Assembly: GCF_023101765.2 (NCBI RefSeq)
Contig: NC_064221.1
Location: forward strand, 10,101,465 to 10,165,464
From: Spodoptera frugiperda
Taxonomy: Eukaryota; Arthropoda; Insecta; Lepidoptera; Noctuidae
DNA length: 64,000 nt
Direction: 5' to 3'
Part shown: one piece after another, positions 11,681-23,155 of the stretch
Layout: the number at the start of each line of letters is the position of its first letter
How positions within the stretch are numbered: position 1 is the first letter of the stretch
The notes under the pieces: generated by a model
Database searches by the model: none
What the model saw: the letters and a program-made list of their open reading frames with translations, nothing else
Told to the model about the DNA's origin: nothing
Position numbers and translations under genes: made by a program

Positions 11681-11811
11681 CCCTTTAATTCCCCAACCAC
11701 CCTTAAATTACTAACCCCCAAAAGGCCTGCAACACACTTGTACCGCCTCTGGGGTTTCGGGTGGACATAAGCGGCGGTGATTGCTTACCATCAGGTGATC
11801 CGAAAGTATTT
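11681..11811 (+). repeat. Family A SINE-like repeat, 3' part
   Basis: CCCCAACCACCCTTAAATTA through TTGCTTACCATCAGGTGATC. Between G4 and G5. Confidence 0.65.
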
Positions 11812-11852
11812 ACATTTGAACAATATTTCGCATATAACGGTACATACAAATA

Positions 11853-14091
11853 CTAAAGAAAAGCAAACTGTAATAGGACAAAAGCATAATTAGTGAGTAA
11901 CCCCATCACACTCAGTAGTAACATGGTGTCTACTTGGAACAGGCCACACGCACTCATCTTAATGAACGACGATCGATTTTCCCTTAAGACATTCATGCAG
12001 AGGCGGCCTTGACTATCTGAAAAAGAAAAAGTAGATACGATTAACATGTGTTCAAGCTTTAGTAGTTTATTTTTTAGTAATAAACATAGCCTTACTCTAG
12101 AATTGAGGATACTCTCCTGTATCGTAGGTGCGTTTACAAACATAATTTCACATACACATAACACCCAGACCCAAAACCAATTGGGGGTTAGGGATCTAGA
12201 ACTCCATTTACCCAGGTGCTTGTAGCTTAAACGAGAAGTTTAAACTGATTTAAGGAGAATAGTCTCAATATTGTGCCCAATATATGGCTAATAGGTCCAT
12301 CTACGACCGTCAAACTTTGAAGAAAAGAGCGTATTTCTTTTTAAAAATCCGTCAAGGCATCCGTGTCTCCTTTGGTATTGCGGTCATCCATGGACGGCGT
12401 TGATCGCTTACCATCGGGTGATCCGTCTGCTCATTTGCCCCCTATTCCATAAAAACGTAACTTGTTTAAGTGGTTACTTACATGAACACTTTCCATTCAT
12501 CGTTTGCTTTATACATGCGGTCTCTGCTTCCTCTACTGTTGTATAGAACTTTTCACAGTACACGCAATGCAGTATGAATTGCAGAACGTCTTTGACTATA
12601 CCCAACACTAACATCAGGTTTGTCAGTAGCTTCGATACTTGTATCTGCAAATATAAAAAGTAGGTACGACAAATTGAGAAACTTTCTTCTTTTGTCTTCA
12701 TATTATTTACTGCTGCTTTTTTTAAGGGGGGAAAATCATCCAATAACTTCTCACGCCTTGGGTGAGGCGAGAGGGAGTTTCAGACTCTTACTGACTAAAA
12801 ACCACCCCGTTCCTACTCCTGCTTTTCGATCCGGAGCCCCGGTAAACCCGCTAGGTAGTCTACTGCTGGCTGGCGAGTTATTTGAACTGATCTGATTATT
12901 TATTTTAGTTAAAGTAAACAAACTCTAATGTAATTTACCTGTTCATTGCTGAGTTTTACTGTTTTAACGAACTGCATAGTGAACTCGAAAGATGATAAAC
13001 TGCGACAAAGAGCGTTCATTGTTCGGTAAAATATCTGTAAAAGAGAAATTACCAAAATTATTAATCGACCACTGCACTGTAAAGATCTTAGTGATTACGG
13101 TATTACGGTAAACAATCGCCGCCGCCCGTGGACAAACGACACACCAGAGGTGTTATAAGTGCGTTGTCAGTCTTGGGGAATCGAGGATTGAGAAGGGAGT
13201 TTATTGGGCCTCCGGTAACCTCACTCACATAAAGAAACTTCGATTGAGCTGGTGGCTTTTTACAGATTACAATAGAATTTAGAACAATGCAAATAAGTAC
13301 GTCTGTTTACACCTTTATTATAATATCTACGTACTTACCAATACATGCGACACCTTCTTATACAAATCAAACGCTATCAAAATATGTTGATACGTCACAA
13401 ACAACTTCTCATAATATAGCTTCTCGTCTTCCCCAACATTCACCATTTCAACATGTCTAACCCATCCTTCAAGGCATTTTATAAGCAGGACAAGAATTTG
13501 AATCGTATAAACAAAATCGACATCAAAATTAATCAATAGAATTTCAGAGAAACAATTGAAGAAGTTGAAGAATCGTGTGGCTGTGCCAATGGTTACAAAA
13601 ACGAAGATATCTATACAGAGAACTGTTGAAGTTATGATCCAGTTACAAGTGATCAAACTGGAAATATCTTCCCTAATATCAATGGTCCTATGAATACTCT
13701 GGATGATAAGAATAAGTAAGACGCTGCTATGTCTGTAAACAAAGTTGATGGTGACATCTACCACGAAGGCAAGGCATCGAGTCACAGGTAGGAACAATGA
13801 GATAAACTTCACGATATAGACATCTCCACTATAGATAAAGCTTTCAATATCTTTATGCCATATACGATGGCCTGTGACGCCGATCATATAGCAAACACAT
13901 AATAGTCTTATAAAGAAACACTTATTATCAATAGGAGTAATATAATTGCCTTTTATTCTATACTTTGATGAGAAAAGCAAAGCAAGGAAAAGGTGGAACG
14001 GATATATAATGTTTTTTATATCTTTGTCCAAATAATTGTTGTGTATTTCTGTTTTATATTGAGTTATTGGGATAATGTTATTTGTAGGCAT
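11853..14091 (-). CDS. Gustatory receptor G5, four exons, complete
   Basis: This is a complete gustatory receptor on the minus strand, convergent with G4. Its exons are 13339-14091, 12939-13034, 12482-12644 and 11853-12016, with phases 0, 0, 1 and 392 codons including stop. The start ATG is at 14091. Exon 1 has the DKDIKNIIYPFHL motif shared with G3 and G4 and the segment FDVDFVYTIQ. Exon 3 has CEKFYTTVEEAETACIK. Exon 4 has KMSACGLFQVD followed by TNYAFVLLQFAFL. Exon 4 is closer to those of G3 and G4 than exon 1 is. Introns 1 and 2 hold a SINE-like copy and a family B repeat. The assignment is firm; the ligand is unknown. Confidence 0.9.
12370..12456 (+). repeat. Family A SINE-like repeat, 3' end
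   Basis: Only the tail is present: GATCGCTTACCATCGGGTGA and CCCTATTCCATAAAAA, in G5 intron 3. Confidence 0.5.
12719..12861 (+). repeat. Family B dispersed repeat
   Basis: GGGGGAAAATCATCCAATAA through GGTAAACCCGCTAGGTAGTC. In G5 intron 2. Confidence 0.7.
13105..13237 (-). repeat. Family A SINE-like repeat, partial
   Basis: Complement copy with AACAATCGCCGCCGCCCGTG and GGGCCTCCGGTAACCTCACT, in G5 intron 1. Confidence 0.65.
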
Positions 14092-14807
14092 TTTATCGAT
14101 TAGCTGATGTGACCACGCTTAAGCCTGTACGACTTAACTTGTAGTTATCATTTCACCTTTGTGGTTAAACTGTATACATTCTCTTTAATGGGTGTATTGA
14201 TCGCGATGTCTTTTATTTAATTTTGTTTAATGGTATATAAGTCTGAGTAAGCGTTTTACTGCCATAGTTAGAAACATTTAGTGATTACTTAAACTATTCC
14301 TTAATAACGATTTTGTTCCGAAAACAATTACTACCATTAAAAGACGCACTCAACGAATCATGGCTCAAACTCAGTAGCAGCACATTTATCATAGAATGCT
14401 GCTCATGTACATGAGCCTCTAGCGTGGCTTGAAACTAATCGAATTCCTCGTCAAACAATTACGTGAGTAAGCCGACAACCATAAGAGTCGCAGATTCTAT
14501 TAAAATTTTTGCCTGTATCTGGAACTTTACTTCCAATAAAATTCTAATAGAAAGGACTACCATGACTGACAAAAAAAAAATACCTTCCCTCTGCGTATGT
14601 AACCAGGTAAACAATCGGTAAGTCTAGCGCGAAGCAAACATTGTCGTACCATTCTTTGCTGAAACCATTTCGCCGCATTTTCAGGCAACTGTTTAAGAAC
14701 CTCAGGATAAGACCACTGCACCACAAGACCCGTGCTAAAGAATATTTTTGTTTTGTTATTGTGATAAAAATAAAATGTATGTTTCTTTTTTAGGAAAGTT
14801 GTTTATA

Positions 14808-15709
14808 AAGGGTTTTTCAACAAGAACTTTGTTTTTAATTAGAGCAACACCAAGAACGTGGCAGATTTTGACATTTAATTTTTGGCGGTATTCGTAGTAG
14901 GTGCTTTGGCAATTGCTACAATGAATTCAATTTCGCTCAAAAATTGCATTAAAATAATTCAAATTCACTATGAAAATGGTCGTTCTGTTAAAGTTACATT
15001 TCGTAAAATTCGTGATATTTTTTGGGAAACATTGTCCTTCTGAGATCGCTATCAAGAATTTGGTCGCGAAATTAGAGTCGACAGGCTCGGTACAAAATGT
15101 GCCAACACCAACGCGTATTCGACCGGGTCATTCAACAGAAAACATCGCTGCCGTGAGCCACAGTATTGAAGAAGATCAAAAGTTATCAATTTCACGACGT
15201 TCTCAACAATTGGGGTTGTCCAAAAGCACAACATGGCGAATTTTGCGAAAGGATTTGGCTTTGAAGCCTTACAAGATTCAACTGGTGCAGGAATTGAAGC
15301 TGACCGACCATTCAAATCGCCGTAGATTTGCTCAGAACAACCTGCTGGTTTTTCTCAAAAAATCATTTTTTCAGACGAAGCACATTTTCATTTGTCAATA
15401 AGCAAAATTGCCGCATTTGGGCTTCTGAATATCCTAAAGCAATTATTGAGAAGCCTTTGCATGCTCAACGTGTCACTGTGTGGTGTGCTATGTGGTCTGG
15501 AGGAGTGATTGTTAGGAAAGTGATTAAAAATTTTGATGAAAGAATCAACATCTGTCAGCGTGGTCCTGGTGGACATTTGTCAGATATCATTTTTCATTCA
15601 TAATTGCCAAACTTTTCTCTTTTTAATACAATAAAAATTTTATTCATTTTCCACCAAATTCTTTATTTTATTTTGTTTTAAAAAACAAAGTTCTTGTTGA
15701 AATACCCTG
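14808..15709 (+). mobile_element. Internally deleted mariner-like element
   Basis: The left end (14808) and the right end (15709) are inverted copies over about 28 bases; the shared core is TTTCAACAAGAACTTTGTTT. Both are bordered by TA (14806-14807 and 15710-15711), the mariner target. The element is about 900 bp, shorter than a complete 1.3-kb mariner, because most of the catalytic region is missing. A transposase remnant lies inside on the plus strand. Confidence 0.75.
14970..15603 (+). pseudogene. Mariner-family transposase remnant
   Basis: The first part (14970-15340) matches mariner DNA-binding regions, with STGSVQNVPTPTR, ENIAAVSHSIEED and SRRSQQLGLSKSTTWRI. Around 15355-15420 two frame changes separate an FSDEAHFHL segment from VNKQNCRIWASEYPKA. 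After VTVWCAMWSGGVI the sequence jumps directly to a C-terminal tail, NFDERINICQRGPGGHL. The roughly 100 or more residues with the remaining catalytic acidic residues are gone. It cannot encode an active transposase. Confidence 0.75.
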
Positions 15710-15711
15710 TA

Positions 15712-16175
15712 ATTATGAGTTAATATCTTTCAGTAGTTACCATTGAAAAATGGCACATTGGTACTTGGTAGATTTCAAACTCACACTCTCTTGCACTGAA
15801 ATCTTAAGCCTCTGGTTTTGTACGACATTATTTTTACACTATTTTTTCACGACACTATTGTTTCCATTCAACATTCCAAAAGTAGGTACAGTATAATGAA
15901 TTACCCTTTTGACCCTTTTTTAGATTTAATAAAACAACACGAGTACGTTCATTGTTAAATAAATTAACATAGTCAATTCAATTACATGTTTTCCGACCAC
16001 AAAATTAGGCATCAGTTGGCGCTGAAGTTCAAGTCAACGTACAAGTTCCATGTCAGCAAATTCGAGATTTGAGTTAATAAAATAAATTCGTGTGTCCTCA
16101 TTTTACATTGGTGGTATAACATTATTCATTCATGGACTCTCTTTGAAACTCATAAAAGAAAAAACTCTACCAGCA
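15712..16175. other. Region upstream of G6
   Basis: It contains a family H-like fragment (15745-15830) and otherwise unremarkable AT-rich sequence. It presumably holds the G6 promoter; no motif was identified. Confidence 0.3.
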
Positions 16176-19035
16176 ATGCCATTAAATAAAGCATTAAAAA
16201 CTAACGTGATTGAAGAACATCTACAATCAGTGTTAAGACCATTAAACTTAATGTTCAGTATTTTCTTCTGCAGGAAATATTATATTCATAACAATACCAT
16301 CAGTTGCAACTCCCGGGCGTATAACGTTATGAGAGTCTTATTCACTATCATATTCCGATGTTTCTGTGTTTACAACTTCAATTTCAATATTTCATATCTT
16401 AATAGCAACTCGTGGGGCATATACAATCATTTCTATATCTTCATCACTTGCTTTGAATTATGTTTCCATGTGTTGGCCGATTTCATTAACGGTTACTTCG
16501 ACATTAAGCATAGGTACTATGTCTCTTTAGTCTTGAGGATCCAATACGTGATTAAAGTCTTAGAAATTAATTCTAATGATATCAGGCATTTGGTTTTCTT
16601 CAACTGGATTGTTGTCATTATTCTCAATGTCCACTTTACAGCCTTCAATGTTTCTTATTGTATCATTTTCAATAAATGTTCTGTCTATGATATGATTTCC
16701 TCATACGTAACAGTCACTTACGACATAGTGATGTTGTATGCGTTGTTCGTTTTTAAATTAGTCGAGCAATTTCTTCGTGTATGGATGGAGAGGGTCTGGA
16801 AATCGACAAAGTTTAGAAGCTACAGACATGATGCGTATTGGAATGCGTTACTAGATGCATATTTTAATGTGCATGAGATTTATATTATTCTTGGGAAGAC
16901 ATTTCAACAAATGGTTAGTTGGCGTCTTCTATTACTATGTTTTCATCATTTAATAAATATTTTATTTCAATAATAATTTGATTGTTTTTCAGATAGTCTT
17001 ATATACAGTATTCTCAGCGTATCTCAGTTTGCGAAACGTTGCAGTAGTCTTATGTCTACGGGATAACGTATTTATTGGAGATGGTAGTGTAAGTTCTAAG
17101 ACATGATCTAATATCCACATTATTTTATATGATAAGTTTATTGCTAGGTTAGAACAGTAAATGAACAGTTAGAACAGTAGGTTAGACGGGGATGTTGAAG
17201 AAGCTCTGTGTTTAACAGTGGATGTCTGATAGGATGATCAAAGGACATGGCTAAACCAAAGTATGGACGTCGTAACCCGTACAAATAAATATTGTATAAA
17301 TATGGTACCTTGCAATAAATAAAGCCGCATAATTAAAAATTGATATTTTGTAATTAAGAAGGTCCAGAAACTTGGCATATCTGCGCAATCCTGAAAATAA
17401 AGTAGCGCTCCTACGTCAAACAACGTTACAAAAACTTCAAACCACAACATTGCTGTGAACTTTTATCAAGGCGTTTTGATGTACCTGAGCCGAAAGTTAT
17501 TTATATATGAGGTAGATAGGTAAACAATTCTGCTTATACTAGATAATGAACACAAAGTAACCAAGGACAGACACAAAATATATAGTAAGATTGTGCAATC
17601 TTATACAAAATATATATTTTGTGTCGATCAAAACATTTTCAATTATTTGGTTTCAGAAAAAAGTCATTTTATTACCGTTATTAAAAATTGATGTTCGTTT
17701 AATTATTTCGATTTGATTTTCGGGGAAACTAATGTCCTAATAATAGCTTGCAGTACCTACTTCCGTGTTGTCATGTCAAACCACAACAGAAAAAATCAAT
17801 TATGAAACTTATTTTTGTTAATTTTTGTTCACCAAGTTATAAGAATTAGTTAAACATAAAATAATTCATAAATGAATATTTAAATGATACGGGTTAGCGT
17901 GAAATTCGTATTCTTGTTATTATGCCTGGGTCAGTTATTTAGCCATCTCCTTTCAGTTAATAATATAGCTAGTATAGTCACACTAATTATTATAAAGTTT
18001 GTCTGTTTGAATATTTGTCCGTCGATCACGCTGCACTGTAAGATAAGTATAGAGACAGAGTATGAGCTGACTTGGGTGATAGGAAACTTTTTATACCACG
18101 GAAACGCGTGTGGACCCGCTAGCAGAAGCTAATCTTTCATAAACGTATTTTTGCAGAATCTAACTGTGCCTCTGGTTTCACAAATCTGGAGCATGAAGAA
18201 CATAATTTTAATAATATACTTGACGGTGAAGTGTGAGAGAATCTATGCAGCCATTAGAGACATAGAGAGTACCTGTGTGCTACTCATGAACTCAAGAGAA
18301 TGTTCTGGTAAGACTTTTTTAAAAGAAGTAAGGGGCAAACGAGCAGACCGATCACCTGATGGTAAGTGATCAACGCCGCCCATGGACACCAACAATACCA
18401 GAGGACTTAAAACCACTAATAACAACGACAACTAATTTATTGATCCAAATAATATGATGACAAAAAATCTGCTAGGATTGCGGAGACCTACATCAGTGAA
18501 ATGATGCATTCTATCAGTAACGCTTTACATGGCCACCGTCTTCTCCAACTCGTACTTTTTTTTAATTGGCTATTTTAAACTGAATAATACTTTCTCAATG
18601 TTAAACTAGCATAAATTGGTCATTTTTAATAACTTAATCTTAACTTCTAATCTAGTCTCAGAAAAAGAAAATATTATTTTTATAATAACTATTGAACTCT
18701 CTTGAGAACTATCTTGTTGCTTCGAGTCGCAGTAGGCGCGTCGTCACCGCGTCTGCGCACGCTGCTCATGATGAAGAGTCCCTCTGTGACTCGAAACTAG
18801 TAGAGCTTTTCTCCATTAATATACGTGAGTAAACCGTGATTTTTAGTTAATCTCTTCATCTACAGTTGCTGAAAGGAGGTTATACAAGAAAGTATTTCGC
18901 TTGCAACGGAGATCGTGGACTAAACTGAGAGCATGCTGCTTGTTCGCCGTCAGCGCCGAGCTGAGTCTGAAACTGTTCCACTTTATAACTTCTAATACCA
19001 TCGTTTTGTTGCAGTTCACTTATCTTAACTCATAG
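16176..19035 (+). CDS. Gustatory receptor G6, four exons, complete
   Basis: This is a complete gustatory receptor. Its exons are 16176-16913, 16993-17088, 18157-18307 and 18866-19035, in phases 0, 0, 1, with 385 codons including stop. The frame is open upstream to 16092, but only through a GTG codon, so the first in-frame ATG at 16176 was chosen; it gives an N-terminus (MPLNKALK) of family length. Exon 1 has LRPLNLMF in place of YPFNL. Exon 3 has CERIYAAIRDIEST, and the TM7 signature in exon 4 is TSNTIVLLQF. It is a divergent member lacking the IDVDLVYG-type segment. Intron 3 contains SINE-like and family E repeats. Confidence 0.87.
18336..18405 (-). repeat. Family A SINE-like repeat, 3' end
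   Basis: GGCAAACGAGCAGACCGATC through GCCGCCCATGGACACC, directly after the G6 exon 3 donor. Confidence 0.55.
18716..18852 (+). repeat. Family E dispersed repeat
   Basis: Contains GCGCACGCTGCTCATGATGA, CTCTGTGACTCGAAACTAG and GTGAGTAAACCGTGATTTTT. It ends about 13 bases before the G6 exon 4 acceptor. Confidence 0.6.
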
Positions 19036-19203
19036 TGTAATTAATTAAATGTCTGCATCGCAATGTAATATTGTTATTTATGAGAAATAGCCTAACTATC
19101 ATCACCTTTGAATACCTTATTGGTAAGTGGTTTCAAGTGACACGACCAAGTTAGGGATCTAGAGCTCATTTTGCCCAGGTGGGGCTTAAACTAGTTTCAG
19201 GAG

Positions 19204-19349
19204 TTTTCTTTTTTGCGAGGGGAAAATCATCCAATGACTTCTCTTGCCTTCAGCGAGGCAAAAGGTAGTGTCAGACTCGTAACTGACTAAAAACCACCCC
19301 GTTCCTACTCCTGCTTTTCGATATGGAGCCGGTAACCAGCGAGGCAGTT
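19204..19349 (+). repeat. Family B dispersed repeat
   Basis: GGGGAAAATCATCCAATGAC and ACCACCCCGTTCCTACTCCT are diagnostic. Downstream of G6. Confidence 0.7.
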
Positions 19350-19524
19350 CAGTTTTATGAGAAATAGTTATTTTAACATTTAAAGATTTTGAAATCTTTT
19401 TATGGGCAAAAATTCAACTGCCTGAGACATACCAATACTAACTACAGATTATATGACACATTACACAGTAAAATTAAATAGTATCGCCCACACATTAGTA
19501 CTTAATTTTGGTTTTTATTGGATA

Positions 19525-19680
19525 AGTCGGTTAACGAACAGATTAATCAAGGTAAGCAATCAGCGCATACCATGGACACCCAAAACATCAAGGAAGTTAT
19601 ACATTTAAGGATTGCTAGGAGGGTAATTTGACCTCCAATAACCTCACTCACACGACGAAACACAACGTAAGCGTTGTCAA
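19525..19680 (-). repeat. Family A SINE-like repeat, degraded
   Basis: GGTTAACGAACAGATTAATC...CCTCCAATAACCTCACTCAC, with an internal deletion. Between G6 and G7. Confidence 0.55.
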
Positions 19681-20408
19681 TCATCAAATCATAAACAAGG
19701 ACATTACTATTATTGGAAAAATAATAAATAGGCACTACAACGGTTTGGAAACTAACACAATAATGAAAAATGATAAATGTACGTGACGTACAACGTGTTT
19801 CCGCCTCCTAATGATGGTCATTGAACCAAGAACACACTAAGGAATAAATGCCCCACGACATAAATCATATCGGCAAAATATCGAGAGAATTTTTGCCGGA
19901 CATTATAATATAGTATGTGACGGCAGAGTCAAAGACCGACAACGTCGTTCTACTTCACACAATGTCCCTGGCGATATGCGTTGCAGGATAATTTTTTCAT
20001 TTTCTTCATTGAAAATATCCCAAATTAGCTTATGCTTAGCTTAATCTTAGCTTGGGCTAGGATGCTTGTAGAAGTGGCAATGAGGACTAGGCTTCCTAAT
20101 CTCATTAGGAAACTTTTATAGCTCTGACTATAAAATGCTGACCAATTACTTAATTGAGGAAACATTCCAAAGAAAGTACCTAATCCAAAAGATTAAATGA
20201 GCTTCTAATTCCGTTCAATATCTAAAAAAAATATAATATCACTAAATGGATCGGACAACAAAACAGACTACAACTGAAGATACATCGTTAAGTGCTTTCC
20301 TATTAAAACGTATATGATCCTTATAAATTGACATGTACCATAACATTGACATTTCTTTCAAATTATATTACTTCTGTCAGTCAGTCGTGAGGAAGTATTA
20401 CTGCAACC
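19681..20408. other. Region upstream of G7
   Basis: No gene or recognised repeat was seen. TTACTTCTGTCAGTCAGT at 20368-20385 lies about 25 bases before the start and resembles an arthropod initiator (TCAGT). Confidence 0.3.
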
Positions 20409-22755
20409 ATGTTTTCTGAAATATCATTCAAATTCCTATACTCCTCTTCGTCGTCTCCTATACATTACCCATTAGATGAAGACATACAAAGAATGTTTTA
20501 TCCCTTCAACTGTCTCTTACTTCTGTTATGCACTCCAAAATATGCCATAAGGAACAGTTATATAGTTCCAAATGGAATAACACGAACCATTCTATCATTT
20601 TTAAGCGTATGCTTTGTGTTCATAGTGTCTGTTTTCTACTTATTTTTCCAAGAACAGAATGATGTTTATGCGAGTGCCCATGAAAGCGCCATTGAGTTGG
20701 TCATCACAATTTTCTTGCATATCTTATACCTGACTATTACCATCATGATTTTTTTCCTCAACATCATTCATAGTAAAGACAACATCTTACTCATGGTTTC
20801 CATTCAAAAAATCTACAGGAGTTTCATAATAATTAAAGGCGTCAACAGTTTCGTTATATGGAATTGGATCATTGCTGGAGTCACAATCATTAGTAATATC
20901 GCCATTTATACCTCGTTTCATATGACTTCTAATGGTGTTTATATTTTTACTCTACCACTGTTAATTCGGAATTGTATGTACGCAACGGTTGATGTGAACT
21001 GTGTTTACGCGATTCGTGTGTTAGCGCTGTTGAATAAATGTCTCGATGAATGGGTAGACCAGATCGCTCGTTTGAATGAAGAAGAAGAATATTATATGAA
21101 CACTACTAAATTAGTGATCATTTATCTAGATATTTTAAAGGCGTATAAGCTGTATAAGACTCTGTTTCAAGCGTGGGTAAGTGTCGAGATCAAATAATTT
21201 AATTTTATACAAATAACACAACGTTTTATTATTTTTTCCTAATTGTTTTTAAGAGTGGTAAATCATTCAATGACTTCTCTGCAAATACTTTCGGACGTTA
21301 CGTTGAGCAGATTCCATAGATTCCTTACGGTATTATAATGTTATTATTGTATATAATTTTTTTTGCAGGTTTTGTACATAACAACGAATGCAATTGTTCG
21401 TAACGTATGTTTTGTAGAATCTGTTCTGTGTCAACTCGAACAAAGAAATTATTCACCAGCCAGGGTAGGTATTATAATGAAACATTTTACATTTTTTATG
21501 TATGAAACAAACTCGCGTTACGAGTGCTTGCCGACCGTTAGGGGTTAGGAATTTAATGTCGGGGAATCGGGTTTTTGGGAATATTTTAGAGGGGGTAGTT
21601 GGGCCTCCGGTAACCTCACCAAACACAACGCAAGCGGTTTACATGTAATCAAGTCCCGTACCCCTACCCGTAACTGTACCTGTACCTTTAACTAAACCCG
21701 TACCCGCGCACCTTTACCCGCAGTCGCAGCCGCTGTCCCAAATAAACTCAAAATTAATGTATTAAATACTTTCAGTTGGTGGTTTTTTATAAATACCCAG
21801 TCATTGGTTTTATGGCGTCTCTCTGGATATTCAAGGATATTGCGCTCATCGTTATTCAGAGCGTGCAGTGTGAGAAGTTCTATTTGGCTAATGAGAGAGC
21901 TAAGACTTCGTGTATACTACTCATGAGAGATAAGAATTGTCCAAGTAAGTCGTAAAGTTGTTTTAAATCTAGTTGTATCTTAAGATATCTTTAAAATATT
22001 TTTATTTAGCTAGTTGCTTTAAATCTAGTTGTATCTTACGCTACGCTCTTTAAAATATTTTTATTTACACAGCCAGCTAAATAGCAATTTAATTTAAGCG
22101 TCCACAGGCCCACATCATACGCATCACACGCAACGGATTTTTTTACCTAGAAACTCATACAACTGCATCCACTAATCCACATCGTACGGACCGCATCATC
22201 GACAATGCCTACATCCGATGCGTACCGATGACATCATACTGAATGCGTGCGATGCGTACGATGCGGGTATATAAACGCTTATTTTTAACTGACTACGTCT
22301 GAAGAAGTGTTATAAAAATCTTAAAAACAAACTTGAATGTATATTTTTATCAACCTCAAAATCACCGCCATCAAAGTATGTACCTAAATGTTGTTTGTGA
22401 AAAGCGACACCTGTATTACGTTTCTGTTACTATCAACGTTCCAGATTTATATAAGCTAACATAGATGTCGCTACGTTAACGTTCGTGTTTCTTTTTATCA
22501 TTTTCCAATTTATCTCTTTCTTTAAGTTCTAAAGGAAAAGCTATTTGTTTTTAATATATTTATATTTAATAATAGGGACTTTATTTTGTTACAGATGATC
22601 AAAGACGTCTTTACAAGCAAATATTGCAAACAAATCGTGTGTTTAGTAAAATGTCTGCCTACGGCCTGTTCTACGTCGATGCTCGACTGACAATAGCTGT
22701 GGTTGAATTGTTTACAGGCTATATCATTGTTTTGTTACAATTTGCCATTTTATGA
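20409..22755 (+). CDS. Gustatory receptor G7, four exons, complete
   Basis: This is a complete gustatory receptor. Its exons are 20409-21176, 21369-21464, 21776-21944 and 22595-22755, with phases 0, 0, 1 and 398 codons including stop. Exon 1 contains DEDIQRMFYPFN, a long hydrophobic stretch and the segment VDVNCVYAIRVL. Exon 3 reads ASLWIFKDIALIVIQSVQC then EKFY. Exon 4 reads SAYGLFYVDARLTIA, with TM7 TGYIIVLLQF. Its exons 2-4 equal those of G8 in length, and exon 1 differs by one codon, so the two are a tandem pair. A SINE-like copy lies in intron 2. A small TIR element and a local duplication lie in intron 3. A decayed second terminal exon follows the gene. Confidence 0.9.
21516..21636 (-). 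repeat. Family A SINE-like repeat, partial
   Basis: Includes GTTAGGGGTTAGGAATTTAA and GGGCCTCCGGTAACCTCACC. In G7 intron 2. Confidence 0.6.
21961..22068. repeat. Local tandem duplication, about 50 bp x 2
   Basis: TTTAAATCTAGTTGTATCTT followed by TTTAAAATATTTTTATTTA occurs twice, with a short divergent middle, in G7 intron 3. Confidence 0.7.
22096..22280. mobile_element. Small TIR element in G7 intron 3
   Basis: The ends begin AAGCG on both sides and have inner arms (CATCATACGCATC against GCATCGTACGCATC), in a stretch rich in GATGCGTACGATGCG. The size and imperfect inverted repeats suggest a degenerate MITE. No target duplication was resolved. Confidence 0.45.
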
Positions 22756-22902
22756 AATATATGCTAATATATACCTAAAGCTGATGAGTTTGTTTGTTTG
22801 AAAACGCGCTAATCCCTGGTACTACTGGTCCGAATCAAATCATTATCTTGACCTATGTCTTGTTCCTAAAGTAATGTAAAATATAAATAATATTTTTTTC
22901 AG

Positions 22903-23042
22903 TATATTTATGAATATACAAGCAAGTATTACGAACTAATCGTATATCTACGTCTAGCTTTTTCTACGTCGATGCTCAATTAACAATATCTGTGATTGAA
23001 GCAGGTTACATTTGTGTGATGCTACAATTTGCTTTCCTGTGA
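22903..23042 (+). pseudogene. Decayed duplicate of the G7 terminal exon
   Basis: This stretch starts after a good acceptor (TTTTTTTCAG) and then encodes YKQVLRTNRIS, FFYVDAQLTISVIE and GYICVMLQFAFL, then a stop. It follows the real G7 last exon closely but has lost about four codons in the middle and two or three before TM7. In the phase required by splicing it meets a TGA after three codons. It lies 147 bases after the G7 stop. It therefore looks like a local exon duplication that has decayed, or the last trace of another Gr. An alternative last exon is unlikely because of the early stop. Confidence 0.65.
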
Positions 23043-23155
23043 TATATCTATTTATTTTATTGACCAGTTGCATGTATATTTCAACAATACATACATCATA
23101 CGTTTTGAAATTGAAAATTTTACTTTTTTGACCTTGAAACAATTTAGGTAGGGCA

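Noticed and set aside
17560..17640. AT-rich inverted repeat around ACAAAATATATA
   Set aside because: The arms are interrupted and low in complexity; such structures are expected by chance in this AT-rich DNA.
17884..18132. 82-codon ATG frame with a signal-peptide-like start in G6 intron 2
   Set aside because: It lies wholly inside an intron, has no recognisable family, and its composition matches the surrounding AT-rich DNA. It may be chance.
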